A DNA stretch of 64,000 nt from Frateuria sp. Soil773 (GCF_001428405.1 NZ_LMSL01000003.1:18509-82508); one strand, 5' to 3'; numbered from the stretch's first letter, positions 30,258 through 40,596 are shown. Notes: a model not told the origin generated them from the letters alone. Numbers and translations are program-made.

Positions 30258-32003
30258 CTACGCGCCGGTGCGCGCCTGTGCCTCCAGCACCTCGAGCGCG
30301 TGCCGGTAGCCGGCGTCCACCGCGCGGCGCCAGTCCTTCCAGTCGAGCACGCCGATATGCTCCAGCGGCGGCGTCAGCAGCAGGTCGGCGCGGGCGCGGC
30401 GCTCGGCGCTGGCGTCCTCGCTGTTGACCATCGCCGCGCGCACCAGGGTGGACACCAGGCCCGGCCGGTGGACGTCGTGGCGGCGCTGCCACAGCAGCCG
30501 CCACAAGGGCGGCGTGGCGAACTCCTCCACGCCGGCCTGCAGGATGATGTCGGCGCGCACGTCCAGCGCGGTGAGGTGCGCGATGCCGTCGGCCGCCATC
30601 ACGTCGGTGGGCAGGTTGTTCATCAGGGCGCCGTCGATGAACACGTGGCCGTGGTGCAGCACCGGCGGCAGCACGCCCGGGATCGCGCTGGAGGCGCGCA
30701 GCCACAGCCATAGCGGGCCGTGCCGGTGCACCATCATGCCGTCGCCGGACAGGCTGGTGGAGACGCAGAAGAACGGCAGCCGCAGGTCCTCGATGTCCAG
30801 CGCGCCGAACGCGCGGCGCAGCATCAGCGCGGCGCGGTGGCCGCGGGTCAGCGCCACCAGCGGCAGGGTCCAGTCCGACAGCGGCCGGCCGGCGACGAAG
30901 GCGCGCACGCAGCGCTCGGCCACTTCGTCCGTCGACCAGCCGGCGGCGACGCCGGCGCCGATGATCGCGCCGATGCTGGTGCCGCCGACCGCGTCGAACA
31001 CGCGGCCGGCCTCGTGCAGCGCGCGCAGCGCGCCCAGGTGCGCCAGCCCGCGCGCGCCGCCGCCGGCCAGCACCAGGCCGCGGCCGTGGCCGCCGATCAG
31101 CCGCGCCAGCCGCTCGATGTCGGCGTCGTTGCAGAGGTGGTGGTGGCGCAGCTCGCCCTCGAACTGCGCGCGCCAGCGTTGCGCCGCGCCGAGGCTGGCG
31201 CCATGGCCGGCATGCAGCAGCAACAGGTGCCGCGGCCGGTGCCGGGCCAGCTCGGGCCGGTGCGGCGCCACCTCCGGCCACGGCCGCGCCGGCTGGGCCG
31301 CCTGCGCCGGCAGCAGCAGCACGTCGGCCTGCCGCAGGCAGCGCTGGCGCCAGGCCGGGTCGCTATCGGCGTCCAGGTAGATCACGAAATGCCGCTGCGC
31401 CTCGCGCTCGGCGAACCAGTCGCTGCCGCGCCCGGCGCCGTGCCCGGCATCGATCACCGCGCAACTGCCGTACGGCTCCAGGGCTTTGGCCAGCCGCATC
31501 GCCAGCGCGCGTGCCGGCACGCTGGCGTCCACCGGCAGCAGCGCGAAGGTGCGTGGATTGCCCGGCGGTTCGTGTTCGCGCTCGCGCTGCAGCAACCGCG
31601 CCAGCGCCGTCCGGGTGATCCCCAGCATGGCCTGCGGGTAGCGGCCGACCAGCGCCTCGAAGGCGGCGCGGTCCAGCCGCAGCAGCTCGGAGTCGCGCAG
31701 CGCGCGCACGCCGCGGTTGCGCGCGCTGCCGCCGAGCAGGCTGATCTCGCCCACGCACTCGCCGGCGGTGACCAGGTGCAGCGGTTCGCCGGGATGCGCG
31801 CCGTCGTCGCCGGCGAACACGCCCAGGCTGCCGCTCTTGAGCAGGTACAGCGCGTCGGCCGGTTCGCCCGGCTCGAACAGCGGCCGCCCGCCGGGCAGGC
31901 AGAACCAGCCAAGCTGCGCCGACAGGCCTTCGAGCGCCGCGCGGTCGAGCATCGCGAACAGGGGATTGCGGGCCAGCAGGCTGACGATGTCGGGGACGCT
32001 CAC
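30258..32003 (-). CDS. Cyclic-nucleotide-binding domain plus patatin-like phospholipase
   Basis: 581 residues from the GTG at 32003. An upstream ATG at 32117 would overlap the start of opdA and add an unconserved leader. The N-terminal cNMP-type domain (about 7-140) has LKSGSLGVF and GECVGEISLLGGSARNRGVR. A linker domain (about 155-300) follows. The C-terminal patatin domain has the oxyanion loop GGGARGLAH (from 314), the nucleophile GTSIG (Ser343) and the DGA dyad in FIDGALMNN (Asp457). The layout resembles neuropathy-target-esterase/RssA-type lysophospholipases. It is divergent from opdA. Confidence 0.92.
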   Translation of the reverse strand: MSVPDIVSLLARNPLFAMLDRAALEGLSAQLGWFCLPGGRPLFEPGEPADALYLLKSGSLGVFAGDDGAHPGEPLHLVTAGECVGEISLLGGSARNRGVRALRDSELLRLDRAAFEALVGRYPQAMLGITRTALARLLQREREHEPPGNPRTFALLPVDASVPARALAMRLAKALEPYGSCAVIDAGHGAGRGSDWFAEREAQRHFVIYLDADSDPAWRQRCLRQADVLLLPAQAAQPARPWPEVAPHRPELARHRPRHLLLLHAGHGASLGAAQRWRAQFEGELRHHHLCNDADIERLARLIGGHGRGLVLAGGGARGLAHLGALRALHEAGRVFDAVGGTSIGAIIGAGVAAGWSTDEVAERCVRAFVAGRPLSDWTLPLVALTRGHRAALMLRRAFGALDIEDLRLPFFCVSTSLSGDGMMVHRHGPLWLWLRASSAIPGVLPPVLHHGHVFIDGALMNNLPTDVMAADGIAHLTALDVRADIILQAGVEEFATPPLWRLLWQRRHDVHRPGLVSTLVRAAMVNSEDASAERRARADLLLTPPLEHIGVLDWKDWRRAVDAGYRHALEVLEAQARTGA

Positions 32004-32115
32004 GCGCCGATGGTACGACGCGTTTGGTGACAATGCGGCACCAAACGCCGTCACGCCGCACAGCTTGATTTCGCCGCGGCCGCTCGCCACGCTGGCGGCC
32101 TCCAAGGAGCCCCGC

Positions 32116-34179
32116 ATGAGTCACGACACCAACCCGCTGCTGGCCGACGACGCCCTGCCGGCGTTCTCGCGGATCCGTCCCGAGCACGTCGCCCCGGCGA
32201 TCGACGCGATCCTCGACGACTACCGCGCCGGCATCGACGCCCTCACCGCGCCGGATGCGCCGCGCGATTTCGCCACGGTGATGCTGACCCAGGAGCGGCT
32301 GGAGCAGCGCCTGGCGCGCGCCTGGGCGCCGGTGGGCCACCTGCACGCGGTCGCCGACAGCGAGGCGCTGCGCGCGGTCTACGGCCCGGCCGAGGAAAAG
32401 CTCACCGAGCACGCGATCGAGCTGGGCCAGAACCGCGACCTGTACGCCGCCGTGCAGGCGCTGGCCGACGCGCCCGGCTTCGCCGCCCTGCCGCGTCCCG
32501 AGCGCGCCCTGGTCGGGCATGCGCTGCGCGATTTCCGGCTGTCCGGCGTGGCGCTGGAGGAACCGGCGCGCAGCCGCTTCCGCGAGATCGGCGTGGCGCT
32601 GTCGAAGCTTTCCACCGAATTCTCCAACGCCGTGCTGGACGCCAGCGAGGCGTGGCACGAGCACGTCACCGACGAGCGCGACCTCGCCGGCATTCCCGAA
32701 TCCGGCCGTGCGGTGCTGCGCCAGTATGCCGAGGACCAGGAACTGGACGGCTTCCTGGTCACCCTGAAGCAGCCCAGCGTGCAGGCGGTGCTCACCTACG
32801 CCGGCAACCGCGGCCTGCGCGAGCGCGTGTACTGGGCCTACCAGACCCGCGCCTCCGACCAGGGGCCCGACGCCGGCAAGTACGACAACGGCGCGCGCAT
32901 CGAGCAGATCATGGCGCTGCGCCACGAGGCGGCGCGGCTGCTCGGCTTCGCCAACGCGGCGGAGGAATCGCTGGCGACCAAGATGGCCGTCTCGCCGACC
33001 GAGGTGATGGAGTTCCTGCACGATCTGGCGAAGCGCGCCCGGCCGGTGGCGCAGCGCGAGCTGGCCGAGCTGCGCGCGTTCGCCCAGCAGGAACTGAAGC
33101 TGGACAACCTCGAACCCTGGGACGTCGGCTACGCCGCCGAGAAACTGCGCCAGCAGCGGTACGCGCTGGACGAGGAGCAGCTCAAGTCCTACTTCCCGCT
33201 GCCCGCGGTGATCGACGGCCTGTTCGCGATCACCAGCCGGCTCTACGGCATCACCCTCGCCGCGCGCGACGGCGTCGACGTGTGGCATCCGGACGTGCGC
33301 TACTACGACGTGCGCGATGCCGACGGCCGCGTGTTCGCCGGCGCCTACGTCGACCTGTACGCGCGCAACGGCAAGCGCGGCGGCGCGTGGATGGACGTTT
33401 GCCGCGCGCGCTTCGACGACGGCGGGCAGCGGCAATTGCCGGTGGCCTTCCTCACCTGCAACTTCGCGCCGCCCACCGCGGGCAAGCCGGCCCTGCTCAC
33501 CCACGACGACGTGCTCACCCTGTTCCACGAGTTCGGCCACGGCCTGCACCACCTGCTCACCGAGATCGCGCTGCCCTCGATCGGCGGCATCGAGGGCGTC
33601 GAGTGGGACGCGGTGGAACTGCCCAGCCAGTTCATGGAGAACTTCGGCTGGAACCGGCAGGCGCTGGACCTGTTCGCGCGGCACTGGCAGACCGACGAGA
33701 AGCTGCCGGACGAGCTGTTCGAGCGGATGCTCGCCGCGCGGCACTTCCATGCCGGCCTGTTCCTGGTGCGCCAGCTCGAGTTCGCGCTGTTCGACTTCAC
33801 CCTGCACCTGGACTACGACCCGGCCGAGGGCGCGCGCACTCTGGCGGTGCTGGAGAACGTGCGGCGGCAGGTCGCCGTGCTGCATCCGCCGGCGTGGCAG
33901 CGCTTCCCGCATGCGTTCAGCCACATCTTCGCGGGCGGCTACGCGGCCGGCTACTACAGCTACCTGTGGGCCGAGCTGCTCAGCGCCGACGCGTTCGGCG
34001 CGTTCGAGGACGCCGCGGCGAACGGCGCCAGCGTGATCGACCGCGCCACCGGCGAGCGCTTCCGCCGCGAAGTGCTTTCGGTCGGCGCCAGCCGCCCGGC
34101 GCTGGAGAGCTTCGTCGCCTTCCGCGGCCGCCGGCCCGAGCCGGACGCGCTGCTGCGCAGCTACGGGCTGGATGCGTGA
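32116..34179 (+). CDS. prlC: Oligopeptidase A (M3 family zinc metallopeptidase)
   Basis: Cytosolic zinc peptidase (687 residues, normal length) degrading signal peptides and other oligopeptides; also called opdA. The zinc site HEFGH is at residues 471-475 (LFHEFGHGLHHLLTE), with the downstream Glu in IEGVEWDAVELPSQFMENFG. The N-terminus MSHDTNPLLADDALPAFSRI is typical of the family. The stop codon overlaps the start of the following GNAT gene. Confidence 0.97.
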   Translation: MSHDTNPLLADDALPAFSRIRPEHVAPAIDAILDDYRAGIDALTAPDAPRDFATVMLTQERLEQRLARAWAPVGHLHAVADSEALRAVYGPAEEKLTEHAIELGQNRDLYAAVQALADAPGFAALPRPERALVGHALRDFRLSGVALEEPARSRFREIGVALSKLSTEFSNAVLDASEAWHEHVTDERDLAGIPESGRAVLRQYAEDQELDGFLVTLKQPSVQAVLTYAGNRGLRERVYWAYQTRASDQGPDAGKYDNGARIEQIMALRHEAARLLGFANAAEESLATKMAVSPTEVMEFLHDLAKRARPVAQRELAELRAFAQQELKLDNLEPWDVGYAAEKLRQQRYALDEEQLKSYFPLPAVIDGLFAITSRLYGITLAARDGVDVWHPDVRYYDVRDADGRVFAGAYVDLYARNGKRGGAWMDVCRARFDDGGQRQLPVAFLTCNFAPPTAGKPALLTHDDVLTLFHEFGHGLHHLLTEIALPSIGGIEGVEWDAVELPSQFMENFGWNRQALDLFARHWQTDEKLPDELFERMLAARHFHAGLFLVRQLEFALFDFTLHLDYDPAEGARTLAVLENVRRQVAVLHPPAWQRFPHAFSHIFAGGYAAGYYSYLWAELLSADAFGAFEDAAANGASVIDRATGERFRREVLSVGASRPALESFVAFRGRRPEPDALLRSYGLDA

Positions 34180-34768
34180 GCGCATGAAGCCGGCCGCCAG
34201 CCCGTGCGTCGTTCGGCCGGCCCGCATCGGCGATGCGGCGCAGGCGGTGCCCCTGCTGGTCGAGGCGCTCGACCACCTGGCGCTGCAACTGGCCGGCGTG
34301 TCCGCGCACGCGGAGGCGGTGCCGTTCTTCGCGCGGCTGTTCGAGGCGCGCGGCAACCGCTACAGCCACGAGCACGTGCTGGTGCTGGAATGCGATGGCG
34401 AGATCGCCGCGGCGATCCTGGCCTACCCGGGCGACGACGAGGCCGCGCTGGCCGCGCCCGTGCTCGCCGCGCGCCGCCGGGGCGAGCCGTCGGCGACGCA
34501 CCGGCACGAGCCGGAAAGCGCGCCGGGCGAGTTCTACCTCGACGCCCTGGCGGTGGCGCCGCGGCATCGCGGCGCGGGCCTCGCCGCGCGCCTGATCGAC
34601 GCCGCCTGCGCCCGCGCGGCGGCGGCCGGGTTCGATCGCGCCGGCCTGCTGGTGGATCTCGACAAGCCCGGCGTGAAGCGGCTCTACGCCCGCCTGGGCT
34701 TCACGGTGGACGGCGAGCGCGTGCTGGCCGGGCATCGCTACGAGCACATGAGCCGCGCGCTGCGGTAA
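34172..34768 (+). CDS. GNAT-family N-acetyltransferase
   Basis: 198 residues. The fold is recognisable: PCVVRPARIGDAAQAVPLLV at the N-terminus, YLDALAVAPRHRGAGLAARL with the acetyl-CoA loop RGAGLA, and GVKRLYARLGFTVDGER. The ATG at 34172 overlaps the prlC stop by 8 bp, suggesting translational coupling; ATG at 34184 is an alternative start. The substrate is unknown. Confidence 0.88.
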   Translation: MRERMKPAASPCVVRPARIGDAAQAVPLLVEALDHLALQLAGVSAHAEAVPFFARLFEARGNRYSHEHVLVLECDGEIAAAILAYPGDDEAALAAPVLAARRRGEPSATHRHEPESAPGEFYLDALAVAPRHRGAGLAARLIDAACARAAAAGFDRAGLLVDLDKPGVKRLYARLGFTVDGERVLAGHRYEHMSRALR

Positions 34769-35032
34769 TCCCGCGACGTCCTCACAGCTGCGAACGTGAC
34801 GCCTGCGGGCGGCGCCGGGGCGAACGGAAGGAACGCCGAGCGCGAAGCGGCCCCGCATTCGCGCCGACCCGCCGTCGCCAGGCCGGCATCCCGCCGGCGC
34901 ATCCCGGAGGAACCGCTGCGTCCGTCGCGACGGCGTCCGCCGCCGCTGGCCTGCGTCGCCTCCGGGCGCCCGCGACGCCATCCTGCGACGCCGCGCCGTG
35001 CCGATCCGGTGCCGTCGCCCTACAATGCGCCG

Positions 35033-35812
35033 ATGAAAATCGCCTCCTGGAACGTGAACTCGCTGAAGGTGCGCCTGCCCCAACTGACCCAGTGGATGGC
35101 CGAGGCACGGCCGGACATCGTGGCGCTGCAGGAAACCAAGCTGGAGGACGCCAAGTTCCCGGTGGACGAGATCGCCGCCGCCGGCTACCGCGCGGTGTTC
35201 TCCGGGCAGAAGACCTACAACGGCGTGGCGATCCTGGCGCATGCCGACGTCGCGGGCGGCTTCGACGACGTGGTCACCGACATCCCGGGGCTGGACGACC
35301 CGCAGCGGCGCATCCTCGCCGCCACCGTCGGCGGGCTGCGCATCGTCGACCTGTACGTGGTCAACGGCAAGGCGGTCGGCGACGAGAAATACGCCTACAA
35401 GCTGGACTGGCTGGCGAAGGTGCGCGAGTTCCTCGCGCGCGAGCGCGAGCGCCATCCGCACCTGGTGGTGCTGGGCGACTTCAACATCGCGCCGGACGAC
35501 CGCGACGTGTACGACCCGGTCGCCTGGGGCGAGGACGTCCTGTGCTCGCCGCCGGAGCGCGCCGCGCTGAAGGCGATCACCGAGCTGGGCCTGCACGACA
35601 GCTTCCGCCTGTTCGAATCGGCCGGCGAGCACTATAGCTGGTGGGATTACCGGCAGGCGGCGTTCCGGCGCAACATGGGCCTGCGCATCGACCTGATCCT
35701 GCTCGCCGACGCGCTGAAGCCGGCCGCGCAGGCCGCCGCGATCGACCGCACGCCGCGCCGCTGGGAGCGCCCCTCCGATCACACCCCGGTAACGCTGGAT
35801 CTGGATATCTAG
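35033..35812 (+). CDS. xthA: Exodeoxyribonuclease III (AP endonuclease)
   Basis: Class II AP endonuclease/3'-5' exonuclease of base-excision repair (259 residues). The motifs are MKIASWNVNSLKVRLPQLTQ, ALQETKLEDAKFP (catalytic Glu), LGDFNIAPDDRDVYDP (Asp/Asn) and RPSDHTPVTLDLD (catalytic His). A TACAAT hexamer at 35021-35026 is too close to the ATG at 35033 for an ordinary leader, so it is not called a promoter. The 264-bp gap from 34769 holds nothing else I can identify. Confidence 0.95.
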   Translation: MKIASWNVNSLKVRLPQLTQWMAEARPDIVALQETKLEDAKFPVDEIAAAGYRAVFSGQKTYNGVAILAHADVAGGFDDVVTDIPGLDDPQRRILAATVGGLRIVDLYVVNGKAVGDEKYAYKLDWLAKVREFLARERERHPHLVVLGDFNIAPDDRDVYDPVAWGEDVLCSPPERAALKAITELGLHDSFRLFESAGEHYSWWDYRQAAFRRNMGLRIDLILLADALKPAAQAAAIDRTPRRWERPSDHTPVTLDLDI

Positions 35813-35855
35813 GTCCCCTTTTTCCACGGACGACCGCCATTCCCACAGGCTGCCG

Positions 35856-36533
35856 ATGAATACCACCAAGACCGACTGGCCCAGCTCGCTGGACGACAAC
35901 GAACTGGACGAACTGGACCGCTACCTGCGTGCCCACGCCGACGACGGCCACCTGCTGCTGGACGGCGTGCACGGCCTGCTCTCGGCGCTCGCCGTGGGGC
36001 CGCTGCAGGTGCTGCCGGACGAGTGGCTGCCCGAAGTGCTGCACGACCCGTTCAGCGACGAGGACGAGGGCAACCGCGTGCTCGCCCTGCTGGCCAAGCT
36101 CAACGACTCGATCAGCGCGGAGCTGGACGTGGACGCCTACGAGCCGATCCTCGGCGAGGTCGATACCGAGACCGGCCCGGTGCTGTCCGCGGCCGGCTGG
36201 TGCGAGGGCTTCAGCCGCGGCATCGACCTGCGCGCGCAGCTCTGGGAAAAGCGCCTCGCCGACGACCCGCAACTGATGGAACTGCTCGGCCCGGTGATGG
36301 CGCTGGCGGTGGACGAGGGCGTGCTCACCGCCGACACCGACTTCGACAAGCTCAGCGACGAGGAATACGACGAATGCCTGGCCCAGGTATCCGCCGTGCT
36401 CGCCGCGGTGGCGCAGTACTGGGACGAGCATCCGGCCACCGAAGCCGAACTGGACGCCATCGCCCAGGCACCCGCCGCCGGCGACGACCACGACGGCCCG
36501 CCGCGCCAGCGCAGCGGGCATTGGGTGCATTGA
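35856..36533 (+). CDS. UPF0149 (YecA/YgfB) family protein
   Basis: 225 residues, acidic. It has the UPF0149 signature LDRYLRAHADDGHLLLDGVH followed by GLLSALAVGPLQVLPDEWLP, then SAAGWCEGFSRGIDLRAQLW. It has a Gly/His-containing tail but lacks the Cys-rich SEC-C zinc motif that some YecA proteins carry. Function unknown for the family. It starts 43 bp after xthA on the same strand and converges with the autotransporter gene. Confidence 0.88.
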   Translation: MNTTKTDWPSSLDDNELDELDRYLRAHADDGHLLLDGVHGLLSALAVGPLQVLPDEWLPEVLHDPFSDEDEGNRVLALLAKLNDSISAELDVDAYEPILGEVDTETGPVLSAAGWCEGFSRGIDLRAQLWEKRLADDPQLMELLGPVMALAVDEGVLTADTDFDKLSDEEYDECLAQVSAVLAAVAQYWDEHPATEAELDAIAQAPAAGDDHDGPPRQRSGHWVH

Positions 36534-36597
36534 CGGCTGCTTGCTTTCCCCGAGCGATGGCGTCCGGCCCTCGCCCGGGGAAACCCGGCGCGAAGAT

Positions 36598-39500
36598 TCA
36601 GAACGAGATGGCGAGCTGCGCTCTGGCGCCGTGGCTGCGTGAAGAGCCGGCGAACAGGCCTTCGTAGCCGAACGAGGCGCGGGCGTGCCTGCCGACCTTG
36701 AAGCTGGCGTCGAGCCCGACCTGCGCCGCGTTCCTCAGCATCGGCAAGCCTTGCATGGCGAATCCCTGGCCGCCCTCGGCGAATTGCTCTTGCGCGGTGG
36801 CGCGGCCGAGGCTGAAGGCATGGCGCCAGCCCAGCATGCCGGACCATCGCGCCGCGCCGGTGGCAACCGACCAGCGCCAACCTGCCGTGCCGAACGTGGC
36901 CTTGCTGGTGTCCTGGGCGATATCCAGCCGCGTGACGGCACCGTGTTCGTGCGCGGCACCGCTGTGCAGTCGTACGTGCGCCAAGGCCAGGAAAGGCTCC
37001 GACCTGCGGTTGGCGTCATCCCCCATGCGGTAGCCGACGTCGACGAATGCCTGCCCGGTGCGCGCGTTACTGTCGCTGACCAACTGCTGCGGGGCGGTGC
37101 CGACCGCATAGCTGCGACGCGTGCTCACGCTGTGCCAGCCTAAGCCCAACCCATAGCCGATGTCGAAGTGGCCTGTGGTGCTGCTTCCGTAGAGAGCCAG
37201 GTGGCGATCCTTCGTGTGCGCGGAAGCATTCTGGCCGAGTGCGCGATAGGACGTCCGGCCCAGACCCGCGGCGATACCCAGCCGCGTGGCGTCAGAGGTC
37301 ATCGCGTCTACGCCGACCAGGCTGCCGGAGCTGTCGGAACGCACGTTCGCGAGGCCGTCGGGGCCATTCGTGCGGTTCCAGTCGCCTAGCGCATGGACCC
37401 ACCAGGTCGTCGCCTGGGTGTCGGCGTCGGCGTTCCACAGCCGCTGTTCGAGTGCGTCGCGGGTCAGCCGGCTGTTGTCCAGCATCACACGGCGCAGGTC
37501 GGGGTGCAGGGTATCGGCCATCTGCTGGAACGTGGCCGCGGCCTGCTCGGTGGTGCTCAGTTGTCCATACAGCAACTGGCCCAGCGAGCCGCCTGCCGGC
37601 ACGCTGTCCAGCGCGGCGCCCAGCGCCCGTACCTGCGGGGTACCGGCGACGCTGGCGAAGGAAACCGGGCTGCGCGTGAGGTCGAGCACAAGCTGACCGT
37701 TCCGGTAGCTGACGTCGTATCCCAGGAATGCCGTGATCTCGCCTTCGACGTTGTCGAACTGGCCCTGCACGTCGCCGCTGGCCTGCAAAAGCTCGATCTG
37801 CATGCCCGGGGTCAGGGGCTGATTGCCGATGTTCTGCACTTCCAGCTTGCTGCCAGGTTCGATAGTGACGTTGCCCGCCACGCGCACGCTGTCCGAGGTG
37901 CCTGCCGCCGGGTCGATCTGCGCTTCGTAGATCGACCCGCTGCGCATCCACAGATCGCCTGCCACGTTCAGGGTGCCGGGCGAATTGCCAGGTGCCAGCG
38001 TGCCGTCGACAGTGACGTTGTTGACCGTGCCCGTTCCCTGCAGGCGGCCGCCGGGCAGGACGTCGAGATCGCCGCCCAGGTTGCCGTTGACGCTCAGCGT
38101 GGCGCCCTGCTGCACGTCCACGTGGCCGGCGAACGCGCTGCTGTCGCCGGTGAGCATGGTGAAGCCGCTGGCCACGTCGATGCTGCCGTGGCCCGTGATG
38201 GCAGGGGTGAACTTATAGTCGTCCTCCGCGTGCTGGAAAACCAGCGAATACGCCTGTGGCGAGGCGGCCAGCGCGAGCGAGGGCGTATCCAGCAGACCCG
38301 GCAGGAAAGGGTGCCCCTGGGCGTCCAGGCCGCCGATCATCACGGAGCCCCGCGCCCCCACGTCGATGCCGCCGGCGACAGTCGCGCCGGCGCCGTTGCG
38401 GATCGTCAGGACGCCCTGGCCGGCACTGCCCACCTGCATGCGGGTATCCACCGTGAACACCGAGCCGGTGCCATCGACGGTCAGCCAGCCCGCGCCGGTG
38501 GCGGCGTGGCCCAGCAGTGCGCCGATGCCGTCGGCATCGCTGCCGTGGACAGCCAGGGTGCCACCTGCCGAAACCATGGCGATGCCTTTTGCCTGGTCGC
38601 CCAGGACGAGCCTCCCGCTCGCATCGAAGGCGCCATGATCGTCCACCTGCAATGTGCCGTCGCCTTCCCTGCCGACGATCAACTGGCCCGACCGGTAGAT
38701 TGCAGTGTCGTCCGCCGCCGCGAGCGTCAACCGCGAGCCGGCGCCCGCCACGCGGACGCTGCCGGAGCCGGTGCGGGTCAGGCCCATCGGCTGGTGATTG
38801 AGGTCGTACAGTTCAGCCGTGCCGCCGAGCACCATTTCGCCGAGAAAGGATGCCGTACCGCCGTCCAGTACCTCCAGCGAGCCGTCGCCACCCTCGCCGA
38901 CATGCAGACCGTTGACGCTGCTCCACTGCGAGCCCGCGCCCGCTACCGTCGCCTTGCCCGCGCCACGCATCTCGGGGAAAGTGGCGCCGTCCGCCGGCAG
39001 GCCATAGCCGAGCACGTCGAGCCAGAACGCTCCCTGGTCCGCCGCGCGGACGCGGCTTGCCAGCCGTCCGCCGCCGCTGACGGCCAGGGTGCCGTTGAGC
39101 ACGTTCAGGCCGCCGGCGTAGTTCAGCGTCGAGCCGGCGCCATCGACCGCGATGGCACCGCTGCCTTGGGCGACCTCGGCGCCGCCCCAGCCGTAATAGC
39201 CCAGTCCCGCCACGATTTCGGCTAGCGCGGTGTCCAGGCCGAGGTTCGCCGTGCCACCCTGCTGGATCGCCAGCGAGCCGTGGCCGCCGCGACCCACCTG
39301 CGTACCGGCGCCGACGACGAGGGTCGAGCCGGCGCCGCCGACGGTCAGCCCGCCTTCGCTGTCGGCGGCGTAGCCCAGTGTCGAACCGATGCCGTCGGCA
39401 TTATGGCCGTGGATGGTGAGGGTGCCTCCGCCTGAAACCGTGGCGATGCCTTTGGCTTGGTCGCCGAGAATGAGCTGGCCGGCGACGTCCACGGCGCCTT

Positions 39501-40596
39501 GATCGTCCACGGCCAGGCTGCCTTTGCCGCTGCCGCCGATCGACAGGTTGCCGTCGCCGGTCCGACCCGCCGTCACCGCGAGCGCCGAGCCTTGCCCGGA
39601 TACCAGGATGGCGCCGTCGCCTTCCTTGCTGCCAGCCACCGATGTCGAAGTGCCGACGTCGTAGGTCATCCGGGTATAGCCGGCCTGTACGAATCCCTGG
39701 AAGCCGGCGGTGGCGCCGTTGAGGATCGACAGCAGCCCCGTTCCTCCATCGCCGATCCCCAGGCCGTTGACGCTGTTCCAGCGCGAACCCGCATCGGTGA
39801 TCGTCACCACGCCATGGCCGTCGAAGGCCTGCACCGGGAACTGGCTGGAGGGGCTGCTGGCTACCCAGCCGACACCGATCATATCCAGCCAGGTATAGCT
39901 GCCGCCCCGGTCGTGGCTCGCCAACTGGCCGCCTTGGCTCACCGTGAGGCTGCCGTTGGCCACATTGAAGCCGCCGGCGTAGTTCAGGGTCGATCCGTCT
40001 CCGTCGACGACTACCGTGCCGCTGCCTGCGCCGGCGTCCGGACCGGTATAAGCACCCATGCCGAGGTAGAGCTCCGCGAAGCTGTTGGCGAGGCCAAGGT
40101 TGGCCGTGGCTCCCCCCGTCAGGCGCAGCGTGCCGTTGCCGGCACCGCCGATCTGGGTGGTCTGGTCGACGGTCAGCACCGTACCGCCGCGATGGATCGT
40201 CATCTCACCCTGGCTGCCGGCGGAAGCGCCCAGCAACAAGCCGATGCCGTCATTGTCGGAAGCGGTGATCCGCAGCGTGCCGCCCATGTCCATCGTAACG
40301 GCGCCGGAGGCAGCGTCACCGACGCGCAGGGTGCCGATCAGGAAATTGCCGCTGTCCAGCAGCGCCGGGTTGGGCGAGATGGCGTCGACGACTACCTGCT
40401 GGTCCCCGCCCGGCGAAACGCCTCTGGACCAGTTGGCAGGATCGTTCCAGTACGTCGAATGTGTGCCCAGCCAGCGATTTTCCAGCGCACTGGCGGGAGC
40501 GGAGGCGGCGCCCAATAACGTGGCGACGGCGATCGCCGCCGCGAGGGGGCGGCGGCGGGCGTTGGTGTTGGCCCGCAATGTATGGAGGTCAGCCAT
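36598..40596 (-). CDS. Type Va autotransporter with repeated passenger domain
   Basis: 1332 residues. The start at 40596 follows AGGGGA by 6 bases and gives MADLHTLRANTNARRRPLAA plus a signal peptide to about residue 39 (ASAPASALE). The passenger (about 40-1000) is glycine-rich beta-helix sequence built from three large repeats of about 290-300 residues. Each contains a GGTLxI/V..x(D)ADGIG-LLG block (about residues 85, 385 and 674), then a SLxxxxGGTA(N)LGL block. The C-terminal about 265 residues (from WWVHALGDWNRTNG) form the beta barrel, ending ARAQLAISF with terminal Phe. Such proteins are usually adhesins or surface enzymes; no catalytic motif is seen. Divergent from a membrane-bound regulator. 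Confidence 0.93.
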   Translation of the reverse strand: MADLHTLRANTNARRRPLAAAIAVATLLGAASAPASALENRWLGTHSTYWNDPANWSRGVSPGGDQQVVVDAISPNPALLDSGNFLIGTLRVGDAASGAVTMDMGGTLRITASDNDGIGLLLGASAGSQGEMTIHRGGTVLTVDQTTQIGGAGNGTLRLTGGATANLGLANSFAELYLGMGAYTGPDAGAGSGTVVVDGDGSTLNYAGGFNVANGSLTVSQGGQLASHDRGGSYTWLDMIGVGWVASSPSSQFPVQAFDGHGVVTITDAGSRWNSVNGLGIGDGGTGLLSILNGATAGFQGFVQAGYTRMTYDVGTSTSVAGSKEGDGAILVSGQGSALAVTAGRTGDGNLSIGGSGKGSLAVDDQGAVDVAGQLILGDQAKGIATVSGGGTLTIHGHNADGIGSTLGYAADSEGGLTVGGAGSTLVVGAGTQVGRGGHGSLAIQQGGTANLGLDTALAEIVAGLGYYGWGGAEVAQGSGAIAVDGAGSTLNYAGGLNVLNGTLAVSGGGRLASRVRAADQGAFWLDVLGYGLPADGATFPEMRGAGKATVAGAGSQWSSVNGLHVGEGGDGSLEVLDGGTASFLGEMVLGGTAELYDLNHQPMGLTRTGSGSVRVAGAGSRLTLAAADDTAIYRSGQLIVGREGDGTLQVDDHGAFDASGRLVLGDQAKGIAMVSAGGTLAVHGSDADGIGALLGHAATGAGWLTVDGTGSVFTVDTRMQVGSAGQGVLTIRNGAGATVAGGIDVGARGSVMIGGLDAQGHPFLPGLLDTPSLALAASPQAYSLVFQHAEDDYKFTPAITGHGSIDVASGFTMLTGDSSAFAGHVDVQQGATLSVNGNLGGDLDVLPGGRLQGTGTVNNVTVDGTLAPGNSPGTLNVAGDLWMRSGSIYEAQIDPAAGTSDSVRVAGNVTIEPGSKLEVQNIGNQPLTPGMQIELLQASGDVQGQFDNVEGEITAFLGYDVSYRNGQLVLDLTRSPVSFASVAGTPQVRALGAALDSVPAGGSLGQLLYGQLSTTEQAAATFQQMADTLHPDLRRVMLDNSRLTRDALEQRLWNADADTQATTWWVHALGDWNRTNGPDGLANVRSDSSGSLVGVDAMTSDATRLGIAAGLGRTSYRALGQNASAHTKDRHLALYGSSTTGHFDIGYGLGLGWHSVSTRRSYAVGTAPQQLVSDSNARTGQAFVDVGYRMGDDANRRSEPFLALAHVRLHSGAAHEHGAVTRLDIAQDTSKATFGTAGWRWSVATGAARWSGMLGWRHAFSLGRATAQEQFAEGGQGFAMQGLPMLRNAAQVGLDASFKVGRHARASFGYEGLFAGSSRSHGARAQLAISF

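Noticed and set aside
34769..35032. Possible small gene between the GNAT gene and xthA
   Set aside because: All frames give Arg/Ala/Pro-rich low-complexity sequence without a start and ribosome site combination that convinces.
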